Positions 12,701 through 24,817 are shown, counted from the first letter of the stretch. The stretch: 64,000 nt of DNA from Enoplosus armatus (GCF_043641665.1 NC_092194.1:1775221-1839220); one strand, 5' to 3'. A program made the numbers and translations. Notes: generated by a model from the sequence alone, not told the origin.

Positions 12701-15700
12701 ACAAAATGTGGAAAAAGTGAAGCGCTGTGAATACTTTCCGGATGCACTGTATATATATATATATATATATATATTCCTATTTTTAAGAATACATTTGGCT
12801 GCTCAGAAATGTCATCAATCAGCATCAACATGTTCCATCACGTGTTTCAGTTTTTATTAAAAGCCATCCATTGGTTTTAAACAAAGGCTGTCCCCTTTTT
12901 TCTCCCCCTTCCTCGTCGCCTACATTACCCAAAATGCAACTGGAGCGTATTCTTTTCGGGGGTATACTGGTTCCACGTTGATGGGTCAACAAAAATACAC
13001 TAAAATGTAATTTTATGAATTTTGTCACCCCTGCTGGGGTTTTTTTCCCTTCAATTTTCTTATTTCTTGTTGGAGTTCCCATAATTCTTTGGCTGGCGTA
13101 AACCAGGAAGTATGAATATGACAAATAAAATTCATCCCCCCTGTTTCAAAGCAGAAAAAGTCACTTTACAAGAGCGCCAGCAGCAGCAGCCCCCTCACCT
13201 GTTCGTTCTCCTTGTAGTCCTGCAGCGCCACGCACTCACAGCGATCGTCCTCCAGGTTGTAGCCGGTGGTGATCTGCAGACCCACAACAGCTCAGTGAAT
13301 ACACCTCGACGGCGTTCATCAGGACAACTTGTGTGTATGTGTTTGTCGGTGACTTCAGTGTTCTCCCACTTGGCGATATTGAAAGCATGCGTTACTGGAA
13401 CATGTCACCTTATCATCAGAAAGCGTAAAGCTGCAGGAGCGTTTATCGCGGCAGATGTGCGACAGTGTGCCTTCGGTGTGATGGAGCATGACTGGTGGTG
13501 TTTATTTATTTTTTTTTACTTATTGACAATGTGTCAGTATTTGAGTGCATCAACTTTTACCTGTTGAATATTTACATTTTTCTAAATAAAGGACTCTGGC
13601 ATTTGTTCGTTTTCCCTGCTGCACGGAAAAACATAACAAACCGTGACCCCGTAACACTCCTAGTATTGGACGCCTTATGAGGGGAGTCGGGACTGGCTAG
13701 CTCGTAATGTTAGCCTCGACACCGAACTGAACACTCAGTGCAAAGTGATGCATGGATAAGATAGCTAGCTAGCTAACATAAGAGCAAACTAACGTCACGT
13801 CTCGGGAGTTATTCATATTCATAAACCTTTGTTTGACTAGTTTATCACTGAACCCGCCACCACAAGTAAATTCTCAACCTGCGGGAAACACTGCCATCGG
13901 TTTACTATAATGTGTGTGTGTGTGTGTGAGAGAGAGTGAGAGAGCGAGAGAAAGACTTTACCAGTCCATTTGTGTGGTTACACATGTCCCAGAGGGGGAT
14001 GAGGGCCAGAGTGACCCGGCTGCCGTCCTCGGTGGGGATCTGGTTCTGGCGGGTCATCACCGAGGACACCGCCCACCTGTCACATACATACATACATACA
14101 TACATACAGTCCACCAATCAACGCTCGTTACAGCGGCGCTCAGTCACTGCACCGACGTCCTGGACAGCAGCAGGGCGGAGGGACGAGAGCTCATTGTGCG
14201 CACAATACAGCAAGTCCAAGCTGAACCAGAATCAGCCGGAATGAAAATTGTGATGTTGCGATGTTTACAATCATTTTTACCGCTTGCCTTCACTTTCTCA
14301 GGTTTGCTTTCAACCTGTTTGACTGTCTGAACGCTGGTGTTGTGTTTTTTTTTTTTTTTTTTTATTTGTCCCGTCTGACTTCTTCTTAGCAATGCTGCCA
14401 TATTCCCTGATCTGAGTGCAGTGTCATTATTACCAATAGGAAATGATGGCCAAACCTGTGATTATAAAAAGGCCTACATTGCAATAAACTGGAAACCTTC
14501 TTTTGCATTTGCTCCAGATTACAGGAACAACTCGCATGAACATACACACACACACACACACACTTACCTGTAGTCATCAAATGTGAAGCTGTCCTTCAGG
14601 GGCAGTTTGCTGGCGGCAGGATGAGTCTGGGGATGGAGGGACGAGAGGAAAAAAGGGAAAGAGAAGGGAAGAAAAAAAAAAAAAAACACAAATCAGAATG
14701 AGGAATTGCATTATGCAGGTATGCAGGAGAGGAGGGGGGGGGGGGTGTACCTGACAGGGACGGCTAACAAGACGAGCCGGGAGTATGGGGCCACCGCTGG
14801 GGTGCGCGTCTGCCCGTGTGTGTGGTCGGTTAGTGCAGTGTGACACTCGCCCCCCCACATACATCACTGTCAACTTAATTTGTTGTGGCCAGCAGCCGTC
14901 ATAAATCTGCCTCATCAAGTTGGACCTGAAACGGTGTGTGTGTGTGTGTGTGTCCGTCGATGCCACTGGTTTCTCCATTTAAAGCCACCTACCTGAGCCA
15001 CTGGCAAACACTGCCGAGCTTAAAGCGGGTGGGGGGGGGGAATGCATAATGAAGAGAAGGAGGGGCAAAGAGTCAAGAGAGAGAGAGAGAGAAAGAGAGG
15101 TAGAAGTAAGAAAGAGTAGAAGAAGACAGAGCATTAGCAGGAAGTCAGCCAGGAGTACATGAAAAGGAAGCGACATTATCATTTATTGTCATTTTGATCT
15201 GCTAATAGCCAGGTGGTGGTGTTCACCTGACCACACAGCGGGTGTAGCTGGCTCTATCGGTCACGTTCACAAGGGGAACAGACTGGAAAGAGTCCCCCCC
15301 CCCCCCCCCCGCGAGTTAGATGAAAAGAGATTTATGCCACTTTCATGTCGTGTGCGTTAAGTACAGAGTTGAAGTGAGGACATGGTTAGCTTAGCTTAGC
15401 ATGAAGTGAAAAATCTGTACCTAAAACAGAAATGGAAAACTGATCATTTGTGATTTTAGGGGGCATTTACATGCTGGAACTATTTCTCGACGAGTCCATC
15501 CACTCAGCGCTTCTGCGCTTAACTGCTGGACAGAGTCGGGCTAGCCGTCCCCCCCCCCCCCCCCCGCTTCCAGTCTTTATGCTAATCTAAGCTAACCTCC
15601 AGCTTGATATCGACCTGGTCAGCTTACATTTGGAGAGAAAGTCAGCGAGTGTATTTCCTAAAATGTTGATTGAACGCTGATGTATCAGCCGGACTTGTTT

Positions 15701-15850
15701 CCTAACGCGCTCGTTTCATAAGCCGATGATACGTCAAAGTCGCGCTCGCACTTTGTTTTCCGCTTGGGCCACTACAACTCTTCTAGATCAGCGTCAAACT
15801 TATCGCTCAGAACTCAAAAACGCAACCACCATCGAACACCTTTCCTCCTG

Positions 15851-15888
<38 letters not shown>

Positions 15889-17038
15889 CCTCAGGGTAAA
15901 ACAGGCTGGTCGCATCATATTTCATAGCTGCTTTGTGTGTGTGTGTGTGTTCCACAGAGGTGACGCTGATTCATCCCTACAGGTGAGTGCGGAGGATCAT
16001 GCTTGTCGAGTTAAACAAAGTGACCAGGCTTCTATCTCACACACAGAGAACCAGAAACAATTATCTTTGCTCTGTTTGACTCTCTCCTGCCGGAGGAGGA
16101 GGAGGAGGAAGAGGTGGAGGTGGAGGAGGTGGGGGTTACTGAGGTCGAGGTCCGGATTACTGACATCCCGATCTCAACGATCATGGTGATTCCTGACCAG
16201 TCCGGGACGTGAAAGACTTATATATACATACACATATATTTCTTTATTATGGAGGAGTACATTATGATTACACCTTCTCACTGTAACTCAAACTACATGG
16301 CGTTTTTTTTTAATCCCTTTTTGTTGCCTTTCTTCCTTTGAAAGAAAAGCATCAAACTTGCGGTTGTTGCAACGCTTCGCTTCGCACGCTGCGGTCGCGT
16401 CAGCTGGGCGGAGTTAGCCATCAAATTCATGGTGACCCGGGCAACATACGCCGGGGTAGTAGAGTAATCGGGTGGACCCAACGTTAAGAGTTTGTCACGG
16501 CGTTTCGCTGGATTTGAAAAAAAAAAAAAAAACGGGATTTTTGAAAAGCGGACGTCCCTGGCAGATGTTATGCCATTGACTTAGCTGAATGTAGCCCGTT
16601 TCACACATGCAGTCTATCCCTGAAATGTTCAGGAACATTTCCTGCATGAGGCCACGTGTGAATGGGAGCGGGGACTGATATTCAGGGGAATCTGTAGCGC
16701 CATTTTCCCCACCTCAAGATCACTTAACATTTCAGGGAAAATGCCGGTACGGGCCGTGTCGTGAATGAAAGCAGCAACGTCGCGGGGGCGAGCTCGTAAA
16801 AGGGGCTACGTCCGTGACGAAAGGCGCCTTCGCGCGGAAATCCGACCGGCAGGTGACGTGTGAGTGTTGACTATTTTGTTTTAGATGGGGGCACACGGAA
16901 AACTCCAAACTTCTGTAGGTAGCAGAGGGAAAGAAACCCTTAACAACCAGACATATTCAGTTACAGTTTCACTGAGGAGATGGACACATGGGTGTAAAAT
17001 TCAGCTGAATGGACTACGTACACACACACAGACACACA

Positions 17039-17069
<31 letters not shown>

Positions 17070-17141
17070 CGCTGCACGCTGAGCTCTTGATGCATTAGCA
17101 TCCAAAGACAAGGGTCATCCATCATGTGCCACTGTGGAGAG

Positions 17142-17199
<58 letters not shown>

Positions 17200-17486
17200 C
17201 AAGTGAGGGTACAGGTAAAGTCTGAATCAATGAATGGACAAGAAGCCACACAGTGCAAAGGCTCGTGGGTATTTTCCCATCAGTGGAGACTGCTAATTGG
17301 CTGAGTGCGGGTGTCCAATCACAGCCAGGATTAGAGACACAACAGAGGGAAGATTAATGATTTCTGTGCTGTACCGGCGTGGATGAGATTAATATGAGCC
17401 CCCCCCCCGCCTCCCTCTCTGAGTTTTCAACCACCATTTGATGCACGGGTCTCCTGTTTTGTTTGGAACAGGCACGTGCACCAACA

Positions 17487-17517
<31 letters not shown>

Positions 17518-18124
17518 GTGTGATCACACCTGCGGACAGTCTCACTAATGGACAGTTGGGGGCGGTGACGTGCCGGCAAGCAAAAGCACGGATGCAAAGA
17601 AGGCAGAATGAATTAATGAATGAATGAATGAATGAATGAATCGGTAAGCTAGGCTAACCATGTCTGAACACACATGCGTGAGATCTGATCCAATCATTGG
17701 ACAGAAATAAGAAATAAAAAAGGTAACACCAATTGCTTTACTTAAATGGTCACAAATACACCCCCCCCCATCTCTCCTTCTAGCCATTCCATAACATAGT
17801 GGAGGTTGGGAAGTGTTTACATGCTAGAGGCGCATCTCTGTGTCTGGAGGAATGCCAGTAGTGGTTGTGCCTGTCTGTATACATCAGCATATATCAGTCT
17901 GTGCGGCTGATCATACATCCAACACACCGGACAGGCAGAGGGCGGGAGGCAGGGAGGGGGGGGGGGGGTTTCTTGAGGAAGGTACATTCAGGTCAATTCA
18001 ATTCAAAGCCAATGTGACAAGCTAATTTTCCAGCCCGGTCATCTGAGGAGGAGGGAGGAGGAGGAGGAGGAGGAGGTGGTGGTGGTGGTGGTGGGGACAG
18101 AGCGAGGAGCTACACGAGGAGGGA

Positions 18125-18155
<31 letters not shown>

Positions 18156-18246
18156 TAAGAAAGGAGATGTATCAAAGATGAGGGGACAGGACACACACAC
18201 ACACACACCTCCATGAACCTTCCTTGCTCAGTCTCCATCTCAAGTC

Positions 18247-18301
<55 letters not shown>

Positions 18302-21300
18302 GTGTGTGTGTGTGAGAAAATCTCCTCTCCTGATCAGAGCGGGAGCATTATTAAACACAACCCCTCTCCATCTTATTCCGCTGCTGTTGCTGCTGCTGCG
18401 GCGGCGGCGGCTTGTGCGCTACCGCCAACAATGCGTTACCCACAGCATTCGTCATACTTCACGTTTGCTCAGCCAAAGAGCAAAACAAAAGCTCGCCGGA
18501 ACGTTCTAACATAGACTGGACTCCGTCTCTTGGTTGCCCAAAATCCCAAAAGCCTCGCTTCAAAAAAGGAGACATGGATTATTTTAGATATTACTTTTTT
18601 TTTGTTGTTGATATCACCGACTACGTGCCGTTTGAAATATGAAATATGTCCAGCACAGGGCGCTCGTTTCGAAGGAAATTAAGAGTAACACAAAATTAGG
18701 AATAACGATACAACTATATACAAGTCTGTGATGCACGTTTTGTTAAATATCTGACGAGTCATACATGGATCCCACGCACCACGAACATAACAAAATATAT
18801 TGCCAACGTTTGCACTTACACTAGCGCTGAAAAAGGAAGTCACAGAGAGCGCCGTCTCACCTTCGAGACACCGTGAAGTGGACTCTGAACGCCAAACCAC
18901 AGCACAAGTCATCTCGTGACACTTTACACGTAGAGCGGGTCTACACCGTACTCTTTATGAAAAGGTTATTATTACGGAGACCCAACGGTTCCCGCCATGG
19001 GCAAGCGCTTTGGCGACAGTGGCAAGAAGGACACTTCACTTTGAAGAGGCAGAGACCCCGAGCGGAACCGGACTCTAGGAGGTCTGCTTTGACCGGGTTG
19101 GGTTGACAGGAAAGAGAGAGGCAGAGACGCACAGCAACAACAATAGCGACAAAAACAACTAGAACGTTCATCGCCGGTTCTGGACCAACAGACGGAAGAG
19201 TTCACGTCATTCGGGCCTGTTGGCGTTCAGCTGGCGACATTTAATCCTTGCACATCAGTACAGAACATGTCGGTAAAAAACATGGCAAAACATATCTTTC
19301 CTTAGAAATCAGCATCAATACTTGAAGAAGGATGTCTCGCTGTGTGTGTGTGTGAGACATATACGGCCAAAAGTCACTGTACCTAATTGGTTGTCCAGTA
19401 GCAGTTTGAACAAAAGACCACCACCAAAAAAAATGGGTTTTTTTTAATTCCACATTTGCATTATGGGACAGTACGGGACGCCAATACCCTTCAGATTACC
19501 CGCATCCAGACCATGTCACCGAGTCTCCGCCGCGTTCAGACTGTAGATTAGCAACATTAATCAAACGGACAGCATTTAGACCAGGGTCAGCGACTGAGGG
19601 GACTCTTCTCCTATCCCACTAACGGCAAGTCATTTAGATGGCAACACTCCCACCTAGTGGAGTCCCCTGAAATTGCACTGTAAAGTCATTTTCAAAAAAA
19701 AAAAAAAAAGGAGGAGTAACCAAAGCATGTATCTTTAGTTGCCCCTTGGTGTTAAACAGAATGATGTACATTACATACTGCAAGGCTATTAGCAATAAAC
19801 TAATCAAACGCACCATCTGAGATATTCCGTCACGTTTGCGTCTGGAAGGAGAGACATCGCCGCCAGTTATCTTAACATGCAGGATCGAATTGAAACAAAC
19901 ACCTAGCATGCTGGCAAAAAGAAAAGCACGTCTTCAGTATGAGGAGGGTCTGACTTCAGAGAGAAAGAGGGGGGTGTGGCGCGGGGGTGTGGGGCTGCGG
20001 TGACTTGTGATCAAAGCCGAGCTGCCATTTCACCACGCTCCAGATTAATAATGGGACATTAGCATATTTTGAGATTACTATCCCGCTATCTCTTGTGTGG
20101 GCCCGTTAACGAATATTTCATCACATCACATGCCGTAATCGCCGTCTCTATATTTTATTCCATTTGTTTGGCACACTACTCTGGACCGTCTCTGTGTGAT
20201 CATTTTACAAAGTTCGCAAATCGAATCTCGACGAAAGGGTAGTGCTGATCTTGATATGCAAATCACTTTTGTGATACGTCAAATTACGATTAGCGAAAGT
20301 TTGTATGGCCATCTGTCAGTTTCAACTCTGCCTGCACTTCCACTTCCCAAATGAAGGTGGTAACAAACAAAAACTATGGTTCTTCCAGCTCTATATTCCA
20401 CGCCCAATGCCTCCCCCTGCTGGTCACAGTGGAGCGCTGCAGGCACGTGACTTGTGACAGAAATGTGGGCGATTGAACAGCTGCAAATGTCTGCTGAGCC
20501 GGACAGGAGGGATTTTTCAATTGAAGTTTAACAAATAAAACTCACATGTCCTGACCCAGCGGGGAGACTGCAGCAGGTTCTGAGATTCTGCTGGCTTGAA
20601 TTCATTGAATGACACGAGGGAAAAAAAATTATGTTGAAAAGTCTCGCTTCAGGGGACTGGAAGTCTTGATCCTATAAATTACGCACACCCACTTCTTTTC
20701 CTTTTTTTTTTTGCCCTTTACCCAAGCAAAAGTGGCAAATATCGCACGTGAAACGCTCTCCGTTACAAGTCCAAACCCAGATGCCGTTCACACAGTCCAC
20801 AAATACGGCACAACAAAGTGAAGACACCTGTAAGCGTTGGACAATGGGTGTGTAGGGCCTTTAAAAAGGTCCCATAGTGTAGAAAGTGACATCTCCGTGC
20901 CTTGTTTGATTATAAAGCAGCTCTAGGTGCTGTAAAAATACTGTGAGAGTATTAAAGCGCTCGTACTCGGAAACTGTGCCTTTAAACGAGCCGCCGGGAC
21001 TTCCGCAAGGTTGTGAGGTCACAACTATACAGCCACGCCCCCCCCCCCCATTTAAACCGCTCAAATTAAACCAAAGCCTCGCATTGGATAAGCGACGGAA
21101 AGACTAAATTACTGCAGCCTCAAAGCGACACTTATGTGCAGCAGTAGACCTTTATCACAACAAACATTTTTTTTTGCATGTCGACAAATGTGACTGAAAC
21201 GCATTAATAATGGCTCCATTCCATTTAGATTTAACAGTTCCACGGCCCCGGTATTATGCTATCGAGCTCACTGGAACAGACATCTGAGCTTTTTCAGTCA

Positions 21301-21932
21301 ACATGTCTGCTGTGAAACACACACACTTGGCACATTGATAAGTGTGTATTACCGAAACGTGGGGTCTGCCTACCTGTACCAGTTTGTAGAAGTAAGCGTA
21401 CTGGCGCGCTGTGTTTTTATACTGGCTCAGGATGTCCTGCACCGCCTGCGTGCCCAGCAGCAGCTGCACCTCCTCCTGCTGGTAGAACAGCGGCGTGTCG
21501 TACTCCTGAGGGAGACTGCGGATGTACGGCAGCCAGGACGAGGCGGGGTTGGCGCGCTCGCACAGCAGGTGGAAGGCCAGCGTCACGTTGCCCATGGCCT
21601 GTAGGATCCTGTCCTGGCTGTACAGGGGACCTGGAGACAGTTACAGTGTTGCTGCGAGCGTACAGGCTGATGTTCACACACTGAAAGTGAAGCGATGTTC
21701 CGCTAATCTCAGGGGGGAGGGATTGGATTTGGATATTTGTATGTTGCGTGTCACTTCAGCTGGTTGTTTTTCCTTTAGATGCTGGAATGGCACCATTTCC
21801 TCATGGGGCCGAAATACTTTGGTGTTATATACTTGTCATGCAAAGTCCTTACCCAGTACAGAGTTCTGGGCCGACTCCACCGTCATTAGCATCTTCCTGG
21901 GAATCCACAGGAATAGTTCCTCTGCCTGCATG

Positions 21933-21973
<41 letters not shown>

Positions 21974-22310
21974 TTAATTGCTTTAAAAACAAAAAATCTC
22001 CAGGCTGATTCTGTACTGCACCGGAGAAGCGTTGAAATCCTTGACCTTGATTTCTCTGGTGGCGCGCAGGCCGTAGCCCTCTGTTCCAAAGTCGGCCACC
22101 ATGAAGCTGTCGCAGGACGCCCCGTTCTCCTGAGCCCAGGACATCAGATCTGGGAAGTGGTCCTCTCTGCTGCCCTCAAACACTATCGACATACCTGAAC
22201 ACACACAGACAGCAAAAATGACTACAACATAATAATTTCTGTGTCCTTTATTTTAACCGTTAAACTGATCCCTGACTTTAAATGCAATCTACCAGTGCCC
22301 ATCACTCAAT

Positions 22311-22349
<39 letters not shown>

Positions 22350-22927
22350 AGACTCACCCTTCTGTTTCTTGCGGATCTTCTCCACCAAGCCCCTGATCTG
22401 GATGTACTCCTCCCACTCCTTACCAGCAGAGGGTGCTGCGCTGCTGCATTCTGGGGGCAAAGCACACGTTGAACCACAAGCGCCTCCACTCGTACTCGCT
22501 TTTCAACTCACCGTGCGGCACCCTTAATAGCCAAAGCGTGACCCCCGCAGAAGGGCAACGCAACACTAAAAATCGCACAGAGACGCTGAAAAAGCCCGGT
22601 CAGCGGGAGTTGTCGGCACAACAGAGGTCAAAACTGTTTATTTACTGTAAATTACGCTGCACTTTGTCACGTTCTTTTTGTTATTTTTATAGAGGCGTCA
22701 ACTTTGCTGCAGCACATAAACCACATGCGGCATTGTAGACACAGACAGACAACCTCATTAATGAGTACAGTAAAAAAATAAATGTGAAGGTGGGACTGGG
22801 TGCACAAGTTGAGGGTCAACGTACTCTGCAGCAGTTCAGAGATGAGGTTCATCATCTCCTTGGGGGAGACCACGGCGCTGGCTCCTGAGCCCGACTTCTG
22901 AGTCTTCACTCGACTCTTCTTTCCCAT
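7585..22927 (-). CDS. setd3: SETD3, actin-histidine N-methyltransferase (12 coding exons)
   Basis: Coding exons in transcript order: 22927-22825, 22450-22358, 22194-22046, 21925-21853, 21630-21374, 14626-14568, 14076-13962, 13273-13199, 11038-10872, 9718-9633, 8631-8471, 8076-7585 (stop). Phases agree at every junction and give 609 residues (human SETD3 is 594). The start reads MGKKSRVKTQKSG in a strong ACCATGG context. The SET domain spans roughly residues 95-315 and holds the conserved TRQNQIP, PLWDMCNH and YIFYGTRSN segments, the last carrying the expected catalytic tyrosine near residue 313. The Rubisco-LSMT-type substrate-binding region follows (EPPISAQLLAFLRVFCMTE). The acidic C-terminal tail is divergent. 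By family knowledge it methylates a histidine of actin in the cytoplasm. A non-coding first exon probably ends at 24817, where a GTATGA donor sits. The third coding exon uses a weak AAG|GTCAAG donor. The 3' end was not resolved. A Tc1 element lies between the eighth and ninth coding exons. Confidence 0.96.
10010..10545. promoter_or_regulatory. Candidate conserved non-coding element in a setd3 intron
   Basis: About 0.5 kb of non-repetitive sequence lacks microsatellites and is rich in TAAT/ATTA, GATTAAAAA and CATAAAATTA words (10320-10510), typical of vertebrate enhancers. It has no coding signature. Conservation cannot be tested here. Confidence 0.3.
11113..12749 (+). mobile_element. Tc1/mariner-type DNA transposon, full length
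   Basis: A 1637-bp element flanked by TA on both sides (11111-11112 and 12750-12751). The terminal inverted repeats are about 215 bp (11113 to about 11330, and about 12534 to 12749). Compared by eye they differ at about 11 positions, so the copy looks young. Each arm carries an outer and an inner copy of an AAGTATTCACnGC motif, near 11124 and 11310 on the left. This is the IR/DR arrangement of many fish Tc1-like elements, with two transposase sites per end. One uninterrupted transposase gene lies inside. The element sits in a setd3 intron, antisense to setd3, with its left end 74 nt from the 11038 splice acceptor. Both ends abut (TA)n runs. Confidence 0.97.
11491..12531 (+). CDS. Tc1-family transposase (DD34E), uninterrupted
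   Basis: The frame encodes 346 residues. The second Met (11512, MKSKEL) gives 339, close to the usual length of about 340 and to the typical N-terminus, so it is the more likely start. The N-terminal paired-like helix-turn-helix region runs from DLRDRIVSRHKSGEGYRKIS to IIRKWKKFGTTRTLPRAGRP. The catalytic triad motifs are in order: WSDETKIELFG (first Asp), FQQDNDPKHTA (second Asp) and SPDLNPIEHLW (Glu). Family knowledge says it binds the inverted repeats and cuts and pastes the element into TA sites. No frameshift or stop is visible, which is uncommon for old fish copies. Whether it is active or expressed cannot be told from sequence. Confidence 0.97.
   Translation: MSEHKPSMKSKELSVDLRDRIVSRHKSGEGYRKISAALKVPMSTVASIIRKWKKFGTTRTLPRAGRPSKLSNRGRRVLVREVTKNPMVTLSELQSSSVERGEPSRRTTISAAIHQSGLYGRVARRKPLLSKRHIAARLEFAKRHLKDSQTMRNKILWSDETKIELFGVNARRHVWRKPGTAHYQANTIPTVKHGGGSIMLWGCFSAAGTGRLVRIEGKMNAAKYRDILDENLLQSALDLRLGRRFIFQQDNDPKHTAKISKEWLQDNSVNVLEWPSQSPDLNPIEHLWRDLKMAVHRRFPSNLMELERCCKEEWVKLPKDRCAKLVASYSKRLEAVIAAKGASTKY
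15380..15605. repeat. Degraded copy of the TTAGC foldback repeat
   Basis: The left side reads GGTTAGCTTAGCTTAGCATG and the right side CTTCCAGTCTTTATGCTAAT then CTAAGCTAACC. A 17-nt poly-C run lies between. It lies in the 6.7-kb setd3 intron. Confidence 0.45.
16590..16790. repeat. Possible dispersed fish repeat
   Basis: The words GTTTCACACATGCAGTC, CAGGAACATTTCCTGCATGA, CGTGTGAATGGGAGCG and CATTTCAGGGAAAATGCCGG resemble a repeated block seen in fish genomes. No termini were found, so the identification is weak. Confidence 0.3.
20858..21060. repeat. Dispersed fish repeat
   Basis: The words AAAAAGGTCCCATAGTGTAG, TTATAAAGCAG, ACTGTGAGAGTATTAAAGCG, AACTGTGCCTTTAAACGAG and GTGAGGTCACAACTATACAG occur in the order I know from a repeat found very widely in percomorph genomes. 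The family name is uncertain. It lies in the 6.7-kb setd3 intron. Confidence 0.5.
21936..21971. repeat. (CA)18, reads as UG repeat before a setd3 acceptor
   Basis: The tract starts 11 nt upstream (in setd3 orientation) of the exon beginning at 21925. In the pre-mRNA it is (UG)18 ending just before GCAUGCAG, so it takes the place of the polypyrimidine tract. Confidence 0.9.
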
Positions 22928-23316
22928 GGTGCTGGATGGACGACGGGGCTGAGGAGACACACCGTTATTACCGTCAGCGATACGCCTCGCGTTGCTGCGT
23001 GAAGCTCTCTGAAACTTACCGATACCTGCATCGCCAACGTCGCAACATGGTTAAAAGCAGACACACACACACACACACAGATTAAAGAACAACTTGCAAA
23101 ACTGCCCACTCTGCCCCACAAGCACAAAGCGCACAGATAAGCCGGCTCCATGAACTGGCCAGAGCCACACTTCCCCTTTTGTTTGCAGTATTTCTACGGG
23201 GGAGTTGGTGGAAGAGCATTATTCAAACATCTAGGCGGTGCAAACTCAAAATGAAAAGGTACCAAACTGACACCACCACAAGATCTGACAGAAACAATGA
23301 TGTCGTAGCTGTGTGT

Positions 23317-23347
<31 letters not shown>

Positions 23348-24027
23348 GGGACTATTCTGTATCTTTGAAGAAGATATATAGAAGATACTTTAGGTGCAAG
23401 TAGCATACGGGAAAACATGTTTAAATCGAAAGGGGGTGAGGTCAGAAAAGTGTTTGATTTCTGACAGATGGAATTTCATTCATGGTGCTCACAGCTTTTA
23501 ACGCGACTAGGTGGAAACCCCACCACATGGCTGGACCGTGTGTGTGTGTGTGTGTGTGTGTGTGGTCAGTTGTGGCCACAAATGTTGCGCAGATGGTCAG
23601 AGGCCGTGTCTATCGTGTGAATTGCTGGATCTTTTTTTTTTGTGGGGGGGGGGGGTCTCCCAGAGCTCTACGAGTGAGACTGTGAACCCGCCGTAACACG
23701 AGACAGTCCGCAACTGAGTGAGCTAGTAACAGTTGGCCAACGCCACATGTCCTTAGGCTGGAGATATTTTAAGTCTCCCACAGAAGGGCCAGCAGACTTG
23801 TAACGTGTGTAAAGCCAGCCAACTATCCGGGGGGGGGGGCTGCCTGGTTGGTTGGTTGGTTGGTTCAGTACTGGTAGACATCCAAAATCCAGGTCTCTTA
23901 ACTAATTCAAACTCTCTGGTAAGTAAGGTTTAATGCACAGGTTTAATGGCTCAGTCATCAGTGGTGGGGGGACCATGACTCCCAAGTTCGACTTCTCTGA
24001 AACCTGTAAAGTCAGTGAGACATGTAC

Positions 24028-24062
<35 letters not shown>

Positions 24063-24426
24063 TATTTCTTACAAATGCATCTCTGGCTGACGTCACGCAA
24101 CACACAACCCATGCACGAGAATAGAGCTTTTGACTTCAGCTACCCCTGGGCTCGTGACACAGTTAGCGGCGTGGTTTGTCACGACTGGCCGCCGCCGCCA
24201 CCCCCCCCCCCCCACCCCGTGCCAATTTCAGCTCCTCTCTGGCAAAGCCTTTCGCGCAGCTAACGTTACGTGGAATGACTCAGTGAGCACTTTTTTTTGT
24301 ATATATACGGGAAAGGTCGCGTCGGGGCTTCACTTTTAAACACAGCATAAGTGAGGCATTAGCGAGTTCCCCCCCCCCCCCCCCCCACCCACCCAACCAA
24401 CTAACTACACGCTGACAAGCCCACCG

Positions 24427-24444
24427 GGTGCTAACGTTAGCACC
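24427..24444. repeat. Perfect 18-bp palindrome
   Basis: GGTGCTAACGTTAGCACC is its own reverse complement. It sits about 0.4 kb from the inferred setd3 first exon, in a stretch (24250-24700) rich in GCTAAC/GTTAGC words. Confidence 0.95.
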
Positions 24445-24817
24445 TCGAGTTATATGGTAGCCTTTCCCCACTAGGCCAGCAGCTAACTTTAGCTTACTAG
24501 CATCGAGGAATCACGCCCATCCGGGCAGAGGCGTAACTGGAGCGGGGCAGGGTAACGCACGGAGCTCATTCATCCGCACTGGCTCCACTGTGAGTGAACG
24601 TTACCAGGCTAGCTGTTAGCTGCGAAGCTGTCAAATGATAAAGGATCAGCCTGAGTTTTAGAAGGGGCTTATCTGCTGGGTTGGCTGGCTAGCTAGCTTT
24701 GCCTGCTAAAATATGACCGCCTCTACGCCACATGCACGCATTCACGGAGAGCAACGCTCAACGCCAAGACAGAACTTTACGAAACAAAACCAGCATTTTC
24801 CCCGATTCAGTCATACC

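Larger units (their letters stand above)
14627..21373 (-). other. setd3: Large setd3 intron (6.7 kb)
   Basis: It separates the exons at 21630-21374 and 14626-14568. Contents: (CA)n at about 15850-15884, (GT)n at 17145-17197 and 18249-18314, an (ATGA)n run at 17609-17641, the repeats at 15380, 16590 and 20858, and non-repetitive AT-rich sequence at 20030-20200. I see no second gene. A 15-codon frame at 18998 has a strong Kozak context but no support. Confidence 0.8.

Noticed and set aside
18998..19045. Short frame with a strong CCGCCATGGGC start
   Set aside because: Only 15 codons, inside a setd3 intron and antisense to it, with nothing else to support it.
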